Below are positions 53,215 to 62,248 of a DNA stretch of 64,000 nt, in pieces. Every line of letters begins with the position of its first letter. The stretch's first letter is position 1. Location: assembly GCF_012849095.1 (NCBI RefSeq), contig NZ_CP051680.1, positions 7,188,001 to 7,252,000 on the forward strand. Direction: 5' to 3'. The notes under the pieces were generated by a model, which worked only from the letters and a program-made list of their open reading frames with translations, searched no databases and was not told the DNA's origin. Origin of the DNA: Cohnella herbarum (GTDB taxonomy: Bacteria; Bacillota; Bacilli; Paenibacillales; Paenibacillaceae). Position numbers and translations under genes: made by a program.

Positions 53215-54981
53215 ATGGGGAGGACGGCATCCGGCATGCAGAACTGGTTTAACTCCTTCCGGCATATGAAAATCAAGAACAAGCTATCGATCCTGTTTGC
53301 TTTGATTATCGCGGTTACGTTCTCGTTTACGTTTCTCGTGCAACAATATGCCTTTTCGATTTACGATCAACAGCTGTACGACAAATCGTCGCAAGTGCTC
53401 AATCTGTCCTCGGCGGCGATCGAGACCAAGCTGAGCCGCATAGAGCAAATGTCGTACGATATCATTGCGGATATTCAATTGCAGAGCCAGCTTCTGGCGA
53501 TAAAGAATGCGGAATCCGAATACGACCAGCATATTTTGCGGCAAAAACTAATCGATCGTCTCTTGACCTATGCGGGATCGGAGCCGTCCATCTATTCGAT
53601 TCAGTTGATCGACTCCGAAGGGAAAGAGAATGGCGCGGGGAACGTAACGGAGATCGATGCCGGCAAAAGCGAACGGATGAAGCGTCTAACGAGCGAAGCG
53701 GAAGGAGATATCGTGTGGATCTATCCGGACGAGAAGGATCCCGCGCTTATTTCCGCGAGGGAAATTCGTTCGTTCAGCAACACGAATTTCGATCTGCAAT
53801 TTTTGGGAACGTTAGTTATTCGCGTCAATATCGCTAAGATCGCGCAGCAATACTCGGCCGCAGAGGGCGATTTGATCCTCTTTTCGGGCGGGGAAGTTAT
53901 TTATCCGAAGGAACCTCTGTTCGACGTTGGCGTCGTTCGCGAAGAGCTTCAAGCGCAGAAGGGCTATTTTACTCGGAAAATCGAGAGCCACACGTATTTT
54001 ATCTCGTATACGAAGTCCACGAACACGGGATGGACGTATTTGAATATCACTCCCTTTAATCAAATTTTCGAACGGGTTATTTTTATTAAAGAGTTAGTCG
54101 TTATCGTATTTATCGCGATATTCGCGCTCGTAATTTTTCTCGGAATTCGGTTTGCCAGAAGCCTGACTCGTCCGATCGACGGTTTGATTACCCGGATGAA
54201 AATGGCCGAGAAAGGAAATTTCGCCGGGGCTCACCTGCAAACCGCGGACGATACGCCGATGGCGATGGACGAGATGGGGCTTTTGCATCGTACGTTCAGG
54301 CTGATGGTCGAGCGGATTAACACGCTCATCACGGAAAATTACGCCAATCAATTGCTGATCAAGGAAACGGAATTCAAGGCGCTGCAGGCGCAGATCAACC
54401 CGCATTTTCTGTACAACACGCTGGAATCGATCAACTGGATCGCGAAGGTAAACAAGCAGGCGCAAATTTCGAACATGGTGGAGTCGCTAGGTTTTCTGCT
54501 TCGCAATTCCATTAACATGAAGGAAGAGATTCTGACCCTCGGGGAAGAGCTTGAAGTCGTGAGAAGCTACGTGACGATCCAGAAATACCGATTCGATGAA
54601 CGCTTGGATTTCAAGTTAGACGTTCCCGACGAATTGCTGTCGCGCAAGCTTCCCAAGTTAACGCTGCAGCCGCTCTTGGAGAACGCGATTCAATACGCGT
54701 TGGAGCCGACGATCGGGACAAGCCGCATCGTCGTTCGTGCCGAGTTATCGGAGGAAGGTCTGTTCATCGTCGTCGAGGATGACGGACCGGGAATGCCGCA
54801 AGACACGCTTATTCAGCTGCGGAGCGGGGAAATGGAAGCCAAAGGAAAAGGGATCGGGCTCATTAACATCGATGAACGGATCAAAATCGCGTTCGGGGAG
54901 CAGTATGGGGTGCGAATAGACAGCGCTCCCGAACAAGGGACCCGGGTGATCATTGCTTTACCGCGGGACGAGGAGGATTAA
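53215..54981 (+). CDS. YesM-type sensor histidine kinase
   Basis: This 588-residue kinase has two membrane helices (about residues 26-48 and 292-313) flanking a large extracellular sensor domain. A HAMP domain (ARSLTRPIDGLITRMK) follows, then the His_kinase dimerisation segment with the phospho-accepting His in QAQINPHFLYNTLESI and a C-terminal ATPase domain (LLENAIQYAL, DDGPGMP, GKGIGLINIDERI). These kinases sense sugars, often through a binding protein. The start is uncertain: ATG at 53215 lacks a site, and ATG at 53236 has GGGGAGGA rather far upstream. It is followed after 3 bases by its response regulator. Confidence 0.9.
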   Translation: MGRTASGMQNWFNSFRHMKIKNKLSILFALIIAVTFSFTFLVQQYAFSIYDQQLYDKSSQVLNLSSAAIETKLSRIEQMSYDIIADIQLQSQLLAIKNAESEYDQHILRQKLIDRLLTYAGSEPSIYSIQLIDSEGKENGAGNVTEIDAGKSERMKRLTSEAEGDIVWIYPDEKDPALISAREIRSFSNTNFDLQFLGTLVIRVNIAKIAQQYSAAEGDLILFSGGEVIYPKEPLFDVGVVREELQAQKGYFTRKIESHTYFISYTKSTNTGWTYLNITPFNQIFERVIFIKELVVIVFIAIFALVIFLGIRFARSLTRPIDGLITRMKMAEKGNFAGAHLQTADDTPMAMDEMGLLHRTFRLMVERINTLITENYANQLLIKETEFKALQAQINPHFLYNTLESINWIAKVNKQAQISNMVESLGFLLRNSINMKEEILTLGEELEVVRSYVTIQKYRFDERLDFKLDVPDELLSRKLPKLTLQPLLENAIQYALEPTIGTSRIVVRAELSEEGLFIVVEDDGPGMPQDTLIQLRSGEMEAKGKGIGLINIDERIKIAFGEQYGVRIDSAPEQGTRVIIALPRDEED

Positions 54982-54984
54982 AAG

Positions 54985-56547
54985 ATGTACAAAGTGTTGC
55001 TCGTCGATGACGAGAAAATTATTCTTGACGGGATCTCGCAGATGATCGACTGGTCGTCCATCGGCACGGAGCTAATCGGAACCGCGCCTAATGGGCTGGA
55101 GGCCTACGAGCGAATTAATGAGCTGATGCCGGATGTCGTCGTCAGCGATATCCGGATGCCGGGAATGGACGGGCTGGAACTGGTAGCCGCCGTACACGCG
55201 TCCCATCCGAACGTCCGTTTCGTGCTCTTATCCGGCTTCGGAGAGTTCGATTACGCGAGCCGCGCGATGCAGTACGGTGTTAAGCATTACTTGCTTAAGC
55301 CTACGAACGAAAAGAAAATCGCGGAAGCGTTGACGGAAATCGTGGAGGAACTGAATCTGGACGAAACCCGGGAGCGGTTCGTGCTGAATATGAAGCAGGG
55401 GTTATTGAAGGTAATGCCGCACGTCAAGGAGCAGGTACTGAAGGAGTTCGTTACGAACAAAACTTACGGCAGCCGGGATTGGGAGTATTATCGCGAGTTG
55501 TTTCGTTTCGAGATCGAACGTCCCGTGCGGCTGTTGCTCTTCCAACTGGAAGGCTCCGTGGAGTTCGAGCACTTGTTTGCGGTGAAGAACATCGCGGAAG
55601 ACCTGCTTGGAAACACGCTGCTTAGTACGACGATCGGCGACCACGTACTCGTTCTCGTCGAAGATACGCTCGAGCTTTCCGAACTGTACCGACGGATTCA
55701 CGAGATTCGGGATACGTTCCAGCATTACTATAAGATGGACGCGACGATCGCTCTGAGCGAGCCGGATCGGATAACCCGGGCGAGAAGTTTGTATCAGGAA
55801 ACGCTCCAAAGCTTGAAATATCGGTTCTATCTGGGAGAAGGCGGACTTATCACGCGGAAGGATACGGGAGCGCGAAGTCCCGGGTCGATGGGGCATTTCG
55901 ATTTCGAGGAAGAGAAGCTGACGATGCCGGTACAGTCCGGGCTTCGGGAAGAGGCCGAACAGGCGTTATCCGATCTGATGGAAGCGCTCAAGCGAGCGAA
56001 GCTGGACATCAACGTGACCAAAACCTATGTCATTCAGCAATACGTGTCGTTGCTACGGTTGGGAGACCCGCAACTGATCGACCGCTATTACCGCAAAATG
56101 TCGGAGCTCGTAGAGCTGAATACGCTGCAAGCGATCCAAGAGTTATTAGAAGAAACGGTACGCGAGCTTGCGCAGTACCACTATGAGCGGAACGTGGTCA
56201 AGCATACTTCTATCGTCCGCAAGGTCATCGATATCGTCGACGGTCAGTTAAGCAACTCCGAGCTCTCTCTCAACTTAGTGGCTAGCGAGATGCTCTATAT
56301 GAACGCTGACTACTTAGGTAAACTATTCAAGAAGGAAACCGGAGAGAAGTTTTCCAACTATGTCGTGAAAGCCCGGATCAAGAAGGCGACGGAGCTGATG
56401 GCGAAGGACCCGGATATTAAAATATTCGAAATGGCCGAATTGCTCGGCTTTGGAGATAATCCCCAATACTTCAGTCAGGTGTTCAAGAAACAAATGGGAT
56501 GCACCCCATCCGAATATATGAAGCTTCCGGACAACTCTGGTTTTTGA
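54985..56547 (+). CDS. YesN-type response regulator with AraC DNA-binding domain
   Basis: This 520-residue regulator has an N-terminal receiver (about 1-120; VLLVDDEKIIL, phospho-Asp in VVVSDIRMPGMDG, Lys in YLLKPTNEKK). A long middle region follows, then a C-terminal AraC double helix-turn-helix (MLYMNADYLGKLFKKETGEK, MAELLGFGDNPQYFSQVFKK). It should activate the importer that follows. A candidate operator overlaps its own stop codon and recurs before the permease genes. Confidence 0.92.
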   Translation: MYKVLLVDDEKIILDGISQMIDWSSIGTELIGTAPNGLEAYERINELMPDVVVSDIRMPGMDGLELVAAVHASHPNVRFVLLSGFGEFDYASRAMQYGVKHYLLKPTNEKKIAEALTEIVEELNLDETRERFVLNMKQGLLKVMPHVKEQVLKEFVTNKTYGSRDWEYYRELFRFEIERPVRLLLFQLEGSVEFEHLFAVKNIAEDLLGNTLLSTTIGDHVLVLVEDTLELSELYRRIHEIRDTFQHYYKMDATIALSEPDRITRARSLYQETLQSLKYRFYLGEGGLITRKDTGARSPGSMGHFDFEEEKLTMPVQSGLREEAEQALSDLMEALKRAKLDINVTKTYVIQQYVSLLRLGDPQLIDRYYRKMSELVELNTLQAIQELLEETVRELAQYHYERNVVKHTSIVRKVIDIVDGQLSNSELSLNLVASEMLYMNADYLGKLFKKETGEKFSNYVVKARIKKATELMAKDPDIKIFEMAELLGFGDNPQYFSQVFKKQMGCTPSEYMKLPDNSGF

Positions 56548-56618
56548 ACAAACAGCACGGTTTTTTGGATTACGCTTTCGGTCGATCCCGCTGATAATAG
56601 GAAATGTAAGCACTATCA
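56545..56618 (+). promoter_or_regulatory. Candidate YesN operator, promoter and cre of the binding-protein gene
   Basis: TGAACAAACAGCACGGTTTT plus TTG (56545-56567) is followed after 25 bases by GATAAT (56593-56598). The same operator and the same distance occur at 58155. TGTAAGCACTATCA at 56605-56618 resembles a cre site just downstream of the -10. Confidence 0.65.
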
Positions 56619-56651
56619 ATAATTACTGAGGGCTCAGGGGAGGACTAAAAA

Positions 56652-58010
56652 ATGAAAAAAGCATTAACGGGGTTAGTAAGCCTTGCTTTAGTCATGAGCA
56701 TGATCGGATGCGGCTCCAATAACGACAAAGACGCGGCCAGCTCCGCTCCGGCGGCATCATCGCCGGCGGCTAGTTCGGCGGAAGCTTCGCCGTCGGCATC
56801 GGAAGGCGACAACAAAGATCCGGTTACGTTGCGCGTTGCCTGGTGGGGAGGTCAAGCCCGTCACGATTATACGCTGAAAGTCATCGAGATGTACGAGTCG
56901 CTTAACCCGCACGTAACGATCGAGCCCGAATATGCTTCCTTCGACGATCACTGGAAGAAACTCGCCCCGAACGCGGCGGCAGGCAATCTTCCCGACGTTA
57001 TCCAAATGGATATTTCCTACCTTTCCCAATACGGCGGTCGCGGCCAGTTGGAAGATCTGACGGCTTTCACGCAAGACGGCACGATCGATGTGAGTTCCAT
57101 CAGCGAAGCATCGTTATCCGGCGGTAAAATCGGCGATCAATTGTTCGCGATGAACCTCGGTTCCAACGCTCTCTTGGCAGTCGTCGATAAGGCGATGCTG
57201 GAGAAAGCGGGCGGCACGATGCCGACGCAAGATTGGAAATGGGAAGACTTCACTAAGTTAGGTCCGATCATGAAGGCGCAAGGTAAAATTCTGACGCAAG
57301 ATCTTCGTCATGACGTATTCTTCCCGTTCTATCTACGAGGCCAAGGTCAACATATGTACGCGGCGGACGGTTCCAGCCTAGGATATGCCGACGACAAACC
57401 GTTCATCGACTTCTATACGATGTATCAAACGTGGTACGACAACGGAAATCTGTTGTCCCTCGACAAGCTGGCGCAGAAAAAAGGCACGCCTGAAGACGGC
57501 GAACTGGAGCTAGGCAACGCGGTTAGCACGTGGGGTTGGTCGAACCAATTCATCCTTTCGTCCAGCGTGGCGAAACGTCCGTTCGAGATTTTGCCGGTAC
57601 CGGGCTGGAACGACAACAAAGCGTTGTTCCTGAAACCGAGCATGTACTTCTCGATCGCCAAAAACTCGAAAGTCAAAGAAGAAGCGGCGAAATTCATCAG
57701 CTTCTGGGTTAACGATATTGAAGCGAACAAAATCATCATGGGCGAGCGCGGCGTACCGGTTTCTTCCAAAGTGAAGGAAGCTCTGAAACCGAGCCTGACT
57801 CCGGATCAAGCGAAAGTATTCGATTACGTCGCATGGGCCGAACAGAACAGCAGCCAAATGGATCCGCCGAATCCGGTAGGGGCCGTCGAAGTCGACAAGC
57901 TTCTGAAAGATACGGCAGAGCAAATCCTGTACAAGAAGCTGACCGTTGAAGAAGGCGCGGCCAAGTTCCGCGAAGAAGCGAACAAAATTCTTGCTAAGAA
58001 CAAAAAATAA
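56652..58010 (+). CDS. Sugar-binding lipoprotein of the YesMN importer
   Basis: This 452-residue binding protein has a lipoprotein signal (LALVMSMIGCGSN, Cys at residue 20), an Ala/Ser/Pro linker and a MalE-type domain (LRVAWWGGQARHDYTLKV, PDVIQMDISYLSQYGG). The end is VEEGAAKFREEANKILAKNK. It lies between the two-component genes and the permeases, each unit with its own copy of the operator. GGGGAGG precedes the ATG. The hydrolases nearby suggest rhamnogalacturonan oligosaccharides as ligand. Confidence 0.9.
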   Translation: MKKALTGLVSLALVMSMIGCGSNNDKDAASSAPAASSPAASSAEASPSASEGDNKDPVTLRVAWWGGQARHDYTLKVIEMYESLNPHVTIEPEYASFDDHWKKLAPNAAAGNLPDVIQMDISYLSQYGGRGQLEDLTAFTQDGTIDVSSISEASLSGGKIGDQLFAMNLGSNALLAVVDKAMLEKAGGTMPTQDWKWEDFTKLGPIMKAQGKILTQDLRHDVFFPFYLRGQGQHMYAADGSSLGYADDKPFIDFYTMYQTWYDNGNLLSLDKLAQKKGTPEDGELELGNAVSTWGWSNQFILSSSVAKRPFEILPVPGWNDNKALFLKPSMYFSIAKNSKVKEEAAKFISFWVNDIEANKIIMGERGVPVSSKVKEALKPSLTPDQAKVFDYVAWAEQNSSQMDPPNPVGAVEVDKLLKDTAEQILYKKLTVEEGAAKFREEANKILAKNKK

Positions 58011-58024
58011 GCCAAAGGCCAATG

Positions 58025-58058
58025 AAACCGGGTCCGCGATTATCGCGGATCCGGTTTT
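58025..58058 (+). terminator. Intrinsic terminator
   Basis: AAACCGGGTCCGCGA pairs with TCGCGGATCCGGTTT around a 3-base loop, followed by TTGC. It makes the binding-protein gene a separate unit, expressed more strongly than the permeases. Confidence 0.85.
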
Positions 58059-58154
58059 GCTTGCGTACGGGGATTCAGAATTGCGCGGCGAAGCGCCGGA
58101 CTGCCGGAATTGCTCGAAATAATCGATTAGCTCCCCTTAGGCATGTCGGCTAAT

Positions 58155-58231
58155 TGAACAAAAACAACGGTTTTTTGCCTTCAGATGTTCGATTGCGAAC
58201 TTCATAATAAGAGTATGAGTAAACGCTTTCT
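58155..58231 (+). promoter_or_regulatory. Candidate YesN operator, promoter and cre of the permease genes
   Basis: TGAACAAAAACAACGGTTTT plus TTG (58155-58177) is followed after 25 bases by CATAAT (58203-58208). It matches 56545-56598 in sequence and spacing. AGTAAACGCTTTCT at 58218-58231 resembles a cre site. GTTCGATTGCGAAC between operator and -10 is a small inverted repeat. Confidence 0.65.
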
Positions 58232-58289
58232 AACCTAGCTAAAGCAACCGCAACCGCATCGAACCCGACATGCCCAAGGAGCTGAAATC

Positions 58290-59189
58290 ATGAAACTACG
58301 CGAGAATAACCATGTGGTCGGCTACTTGTTCGCCGCTCCATTCATCCTGGGTTTCCTGGTGTTTATCGTTTACCCGGTGTTTTCCTCTCTCTACTATTCT
58401 TTCACGGACTACAACCTGTTGGAGTCGCCGAATTGGGTCGGCTTGGACAATTACCGAACGATGTTCACGGACGACGAGAAGTACATGAAGTCGATCTCCG
58501 TCACCCTTAACTACGTTTTCGCCAGCGTGCCTTTAAGGCTTGCTTTTGCCCTGGGAGTCGCGATGCTGCTTAACAAAGCGATATCGGGAATCGGACTTTA
58601 TCGCTCGGCGTACTACCTGCCGTCATTAATCGGCGGAAGCGTCGCGGTATCGATCCTATGGTCGCAAGTGTTCGGCGATCAAGGGTTGGTCAACTCCGCG
58701 CTCGGCCTTATCGGGATCGATTCGGATACGTCTTGGATCGGCAATCCGGCCACGGCATTGTGGACGCTGATCGCTTTGTCCGTCTGGCAGTTCGGTTCCT
58801 CGATGCTTATCTTCCTTGCCGGATTGAAGAACATCCCGAAGGATTATTACGAAGCCGCCAGCGTCGACGGTGCGAACAAGGTTCGCCAGTTTTTCAAGAT
58901 TACGCTGCCGTTGCTTAGTCCGATTATCCTGTTTAACTTAATCATGCAGACGATCTCCGCGTTCATGACTTTCACGCCGGCGTACATTATCTCCAGAGGC
59001 GAAGGCGGTCCGCTTGATCAGACGCTGTTGTACTCCCTGTACTTGTACAAAAGGGCGTTCGTGTTCTACGAAATGGGTTACGCTTCGGCAATGGCATGGG
59101 TAGCCTTGATCGTCATAGGTATCGTCACGTTGCTGATTTTCCAATCCTCCCGCTACTGGGTGCACTACGAATCGAAAGGGGACAAATAA
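58290..59189 (+). CDS. Sugar ABC transporter permease (MalF type)
   Basis: This 299-residue permease has six helices (first [20 protein letters not shown]) and the EAA motif [16 protein letters not shown] near residue 190. It starts 8 bases after AAGGAG and is followed one base later by its partner. It belongs to the importer controlled by YesM/YesN. Confidence 0.92.
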   Translation: MKLRENNHVVGYLFAAPFILGFLVFIVYPVFSSLYYSFTDYNLLESPNWVGLDNYRTMFTDDEKYMKSISVTLNYVFASVPLRLAFALGVAMLLNKAISGIGLYRSAYYLPSLIGGSVAVSILWSQVFGDQGLVNSALGLIGIDSDTSWIGNPATALWTLIALSVWQFGSSMLIFLAGLKNIPKDYYEAASVDGANKVRQFFKITLPLLSPIILFNLIMQTISAFMTFTPAYIISRGEGGPLDQTLLYSLYLYKRAFVFYEMGYASAMAWVALIVIGIVTLLIFQSSRYWVHYESKGDK

Positions 59190-59190
59190 C

Positions 59191-60036
59191 ATGGCGATCT
59201 CGCGCAAAAGATGGAAGTCGCTTTCTTATCATCTCCTCGTCGGCGGTCTGGCTTTCTGCATGTTCTACCCGATCTTATGGCTGATCGTCAGCTCGCTTAA
59301 GCCTAACGACGAAATCTTCACGACGGCGTACAGCTTGATTCCTAGCCGGATCGAATGGGACAACTACGTAACCGGATGGGCCGGTTTCGCCGGCAACTCG
59401 TTCGGAACGTTTTTCAAAAACTCGTTTATTATCGTCATCCTTTCGACGATCGGAGCGGTTTGCAGCTCCGGGTTGGTTGCTTACGCGTTCGCGCGCATCC
59501 CGTTCTTCAGCAAGGGCTTTTGGTTCGGTTGCATGATGCTGACGTTGATGCTGCCGCGCGACGTGACGATCATCCCGCAATTTATCATGTTCTCCGAGCT
59601 TGGCTGGCTGCAGTCGTTCAAACCGATTATCGTGCCGCAGTTTCTGGGAATCCCGTTTTTCATTTTTCTGATCATGCAATTTATCCGGACGATTCCGGCC
59701 GATCTCGACGAAGCGGCGAAAATAGACGGCTGCAGTAAATACGGCATTTTCTTCAAAATCATCCTGCCGCTTATCGTGCCGGCGCTTATGACGTCCGCGA
59801 TCTTCTCCTTTTACTGGACTTGGGAGGATTTCCTCCATCCGCTGCTCTATTTGAACAAACCGGATTTATACCCGGTATCGCTCGCGCTTAAGCTGTTCCT
59901 CGACGGGGAGTCGCTTAACAACTGGGGCGGAATGTTCGCGATGTCGACGCTGTCTCTCGTACCGGTATTCGTTATTTTCTTTATTTTCCAGAAGTATATC
60001 GTCGAAGGAATCAGCACAAGCGGCTTAAAGGGGTAA
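59191..60036 (+). CDS. Sugar ABC transporter permease (MalG type)
   Basis: This 281-residue permease has six helices and the EAA motif [16 protein letters not shown] near residue 173. It pairs with the preceding gene. A GH105 gene follows after 24 bases in the same transcript, tying import to intracellular cleavage. Confidence 0.92.
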   Translation: MAISRKRWKSLSYHLLVGGLAFCMFYPILWLIVSSLKPNDEIFTTAYSLIPSRIEWDNYVTGWAGFAGNSFGTFFKNSFIIVILSTIGAVCSSGLVAYAFARIPFFSKGFWFGCMMLTLMLPRDVTIIPQFIMFSELGWLQSFKPIIVPQFLGIPFFIFLIMQFIRTIPADLDEAAKIDGCSKYGIFFKIILPLIVPALMTSAIFSFYWTWEDFLHPLLYLNKPDLYPVSLALKLFLDGESLNNWGGMFAMSTLSLVPVFVIFFIFQKYIVEGISTSGLKG

Positions 60037-60060
60037 TTCACATTGGAGGGAGCAGACGAC

Positions 60061-61092
60061 ATGCCTGCATTGCAATTTAACGATAACGAAATCATCGAAG
60101 TTATCGATCGCGTAGTAGACCGGACGTTCCGGATGGATTTTAGCTGGGATTGGCCCGGCGGCGTAGCCTTTTATGGCGTGTGCGAAGCGTATGCGGCAAC
60201 GGGGAAAACGGAGTATTTGGATCGGTTAAAAGCTTGGGTAGACGAAAATATGGAGGATGGGCTGCCTAAGCTGTCCGTGAACGGAGTATCAATCGGACAT
60301 TCGTTGCTAACGCTCTATGAGGTTACGAAGGACGAGCGATATATCGAGACGGCGAAAGAAATGGCGGAGTATTTGACGCATGAAGCCGTCAGGTTCGGGG
60401 AGGGTATTTTCCAGCATACGGTCAATTCCGAAACCTACAATTTCCCCGAGCAGGCTTGGGTAGACACGATGTTCATGGCGGGGTACTTCCTGCTTCGGAT
60501 CGGCAAGCTGTTGAATCGGGACGATTATTTCGCCGACGGATTACGTCAGTATCATGGCCATGAGAACGTTCTTCAGGATGCGAAGACTAACCTCTATTAT
60601 CATGGTTGGGACAACATTGCGGGAAACCATATGTCGGGAGTTCACTGGGCGCGCGGCAATTCGTGGGCGGCATTAACGATGGCGCGGGCGCTGGATATCG
60701 TGCCGGTCGATCTTCCGAATTTCATGGTCATCGAAGGTTCGCTGCGAGATCAATTGAGCGCGTTAGCGCGATTGCAGGATGAATCGGGGTTATGGCACAC
60801 GATATTGGATGATCCGTCTTCGCCTCTTGAGACGTCGGGCTCCGCGGGCATCGCCGCAGCGCTGCTGACCAAAGGCCGGCTTTACAACAAGTACACGCAA
60901 CGTTCCATCGATGGAATCATCGCCCGGATCCAAGAGGACGGCACGGTAACCGGAGTTTCTGCCGGAACGGCCGTCATGCAAGACGCCGCGGGTTACAAGG
61001 GCGTACCCGATAAACGAATCCAAGGCTGGGGCCAAGGGCTTACGCTTGCTTTCCTTTCCGACGTGCTGAACGTACGTAAAAATCCATACTGA
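60061..61092 (+). CDS. GH105 unsaturated rhamnogalacturonyl hydrolase-like enzyme
   Basis: This 343-residue protein is of the GH105/GH88 (alpha/alpha)6-barrel group (YteR/YesR-like). These enzymes remove the unsaturated galacturonyl residue left by polysaccharide lyases. The catalytic Asp lies in FPEQAWVDTMFMAGYFL. Other family segments are HWARGNSWAALTMARAL, SSPLETSGSAGIAAALL and GWGQGLTLAFLSDV. It has no signal peptide and acts in the cytoplasm. The ATG at 60061 was chosen because GGAGGGAG lies 8 bases ahead; the TTG at 60043 precedes that site. Its operon position makes rhamnogalacturonan oligosaccharides the likeliest imported substrate. Confidence 0.88.
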   Translation: MPALQFNDNEIIEVIDRVVDRTFRMDFSWDWPGGVAFYGVCEAYAATGKTEYLDRLKAWVDENMEDGLPKLSVNGVSIGHSLLTLYEVTKDERYIETAKEMAEYLTHEAVRFGEGIFQHTVNSETYNFPEQAWVDTMFMAGYFLLRIGKLLNRDDYFADGLRQYHGHENVLQDAKTNLYYHGWDNIAGNHMSGVHWARGNSWAALTMARALDIVPVDLPNFMVIEGSLRDQLSALARLQDESGLWHTILDDPSSPLETSGSAGIAAALLTKGRLYNKYTQRSIDGIIARIQEDGTVTGVSAGTAVMQDAAGYKGVPDKRIQGWGQGLTLAFLSDVLNVRKNPY

Positions 61093-61139
61093 TTGCAGTT
61101 GCCATTTCCTACCGATTCGGAGCATAATGGACGATAGAG

Positions 61140-62102
61140 GTGAGGAGATTGCTTCGGATTATGGCGGTTACGGAAGATCAGGAGTTGTTGGCGGAAGTTC
61201 CCCTTCATAACCTGATGGACGGCAATATCAAATGGTTTTGGGTCGATTTCGACTGTCCGACGAACGAAGAAATTCAGCTTTTGGACAGCTATTTTCATTT
61301 TCACCCGCTCGCGATCGAAGATTGCATGCATTTACTCCAGAGGCCTAAGGTGGACCATTACGAGGATACGCATTTCTTCGTTCTGCATGCCCTTCATCCC
61401 GAGACTCTTAAGGCTGAAGAGATCGATTTTTTCCTCGGTCCGAGAGGGATCGTAACATTCCATCTCGCTCCCTCTTCGGAAGTCGACGAGGCTTGGCGGA
61501 GAATGCAGGATTCGGCGATTCGCAAGGGCAAAGATCATAATTACGTCGCTTATTTGATCATGGACAAGCTTGTCGATAATTATTTTCCGACCTTATATAC
61601 GATTGAGGATCAGTTGAACGAGCTAGAAGATCAGGGTGAAAATAGACCGGATATTCAGGCGTTGACGGAGCAAGTATACGACATCCGGGCGGATCTGCTC
61701 AGATTGAGGCGCACCGTCATTCCGATGAGGGATTTGCTTTATCGGGTCATTAACTCGGATAAGATCTCCGGCGTTAAAGAACAGCTCGCTTATTTCACGG
61801 ACATCTACGACCATCTGTTGAAACTGACGGAGATGATCGAGTCTAACCGAGAGATGACGGCGGATCTCAGAGACAGCTACGATTCGTTGCGCTCGAACCG
61901 GATGAACGCGATTATGAAGACTTTAACGGTAATTACGACGATCTTCATGCCGTTAACCTTTATCGCGGGCGTATACGGAATGAACTTCGTCCATATGCCT
62001 GAGCTTGAGTGGAAAGCAGGTTACTTTGTCGTTATCGGCGTGATGATCACGTTAGGCGCGGGGATGTATATGTGGTTTAAGCGCAAGGGTTGGTTTGACT
62101 GA
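61140..62102 (+). CDS. corA: CorA family magnesium transporter
   Basis: This protein of about 320 residues has a large cytoplasmic alpha/beta domain, a long stalk helix and two C-terminal membrane helices. The signature GMNF in IAGVYGMNFVHMPEL marks the pore mouth. CorA pentamers take up Mg2+ or Co2+. The start is uncertain: GTG at 61140, TTG at 61149 (best spaced from GAGGTG) or ATG at 61161. It is not functionally linked to the sugar genes upstream. Confidence 0.92.
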   Translation: MRRLLRIMAVTEDQELLAEVPLHNLMDGNIKWFWVDFDCPTNEEIQLLDSYFHFHPLAIEDCMHLLQRPKVDHYEDTHFFVLHALHPETLKAEEIDFFLGPRGIVTFHLAPSSEVDEAWRRMQDSAIRKGKDHNYVAYLIMDKLVDNYFPTLYTIEDQLNELEDQGENRPDIQALTEQVYDIRADLLRLRRTVIPMRDLLYRVINSDKISGVKEQLAYFTDIYDHLLKLTEMIESNREMTADLRDSYDSLRSNRMNAIMKTLTVITTIFMPLTFIAGVYGMNFVHMPELEWKAGYFVVIGVMITLGAGMYMWFKRKGWFD

Positions 62103-62182
62103 GGATTATTATGCTAGTCCATGTATCTTTTGTGTTATGTATTATTACATATAAAATGAAAAGTCTCTTCTTTTTCAAATCA

Positions 62183-62223
62183 CATCCTATTTTATGTTAT
62201 ATTATATAACATAAAATAGGATG
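62183..62223. promoter_or_regulatory. Perfect 18-bp inverted repeat before the allantoinase gene
   Basis: CATCCTATTTTATGTTAT is followed by a 5-base loop and its exact reverse complement, then TTTTATTTG. It could end the corA transcript. Its A/T-only core TATGTTATATTATATAACAT is also a good dimer operator, and ATGTATTATTACAT 40 bases upstream is a second small palindrome. Confidence 0.6.
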
Positions 62224-62248
62224 TTTTATTTGTGTAGGAGGGATCGGC

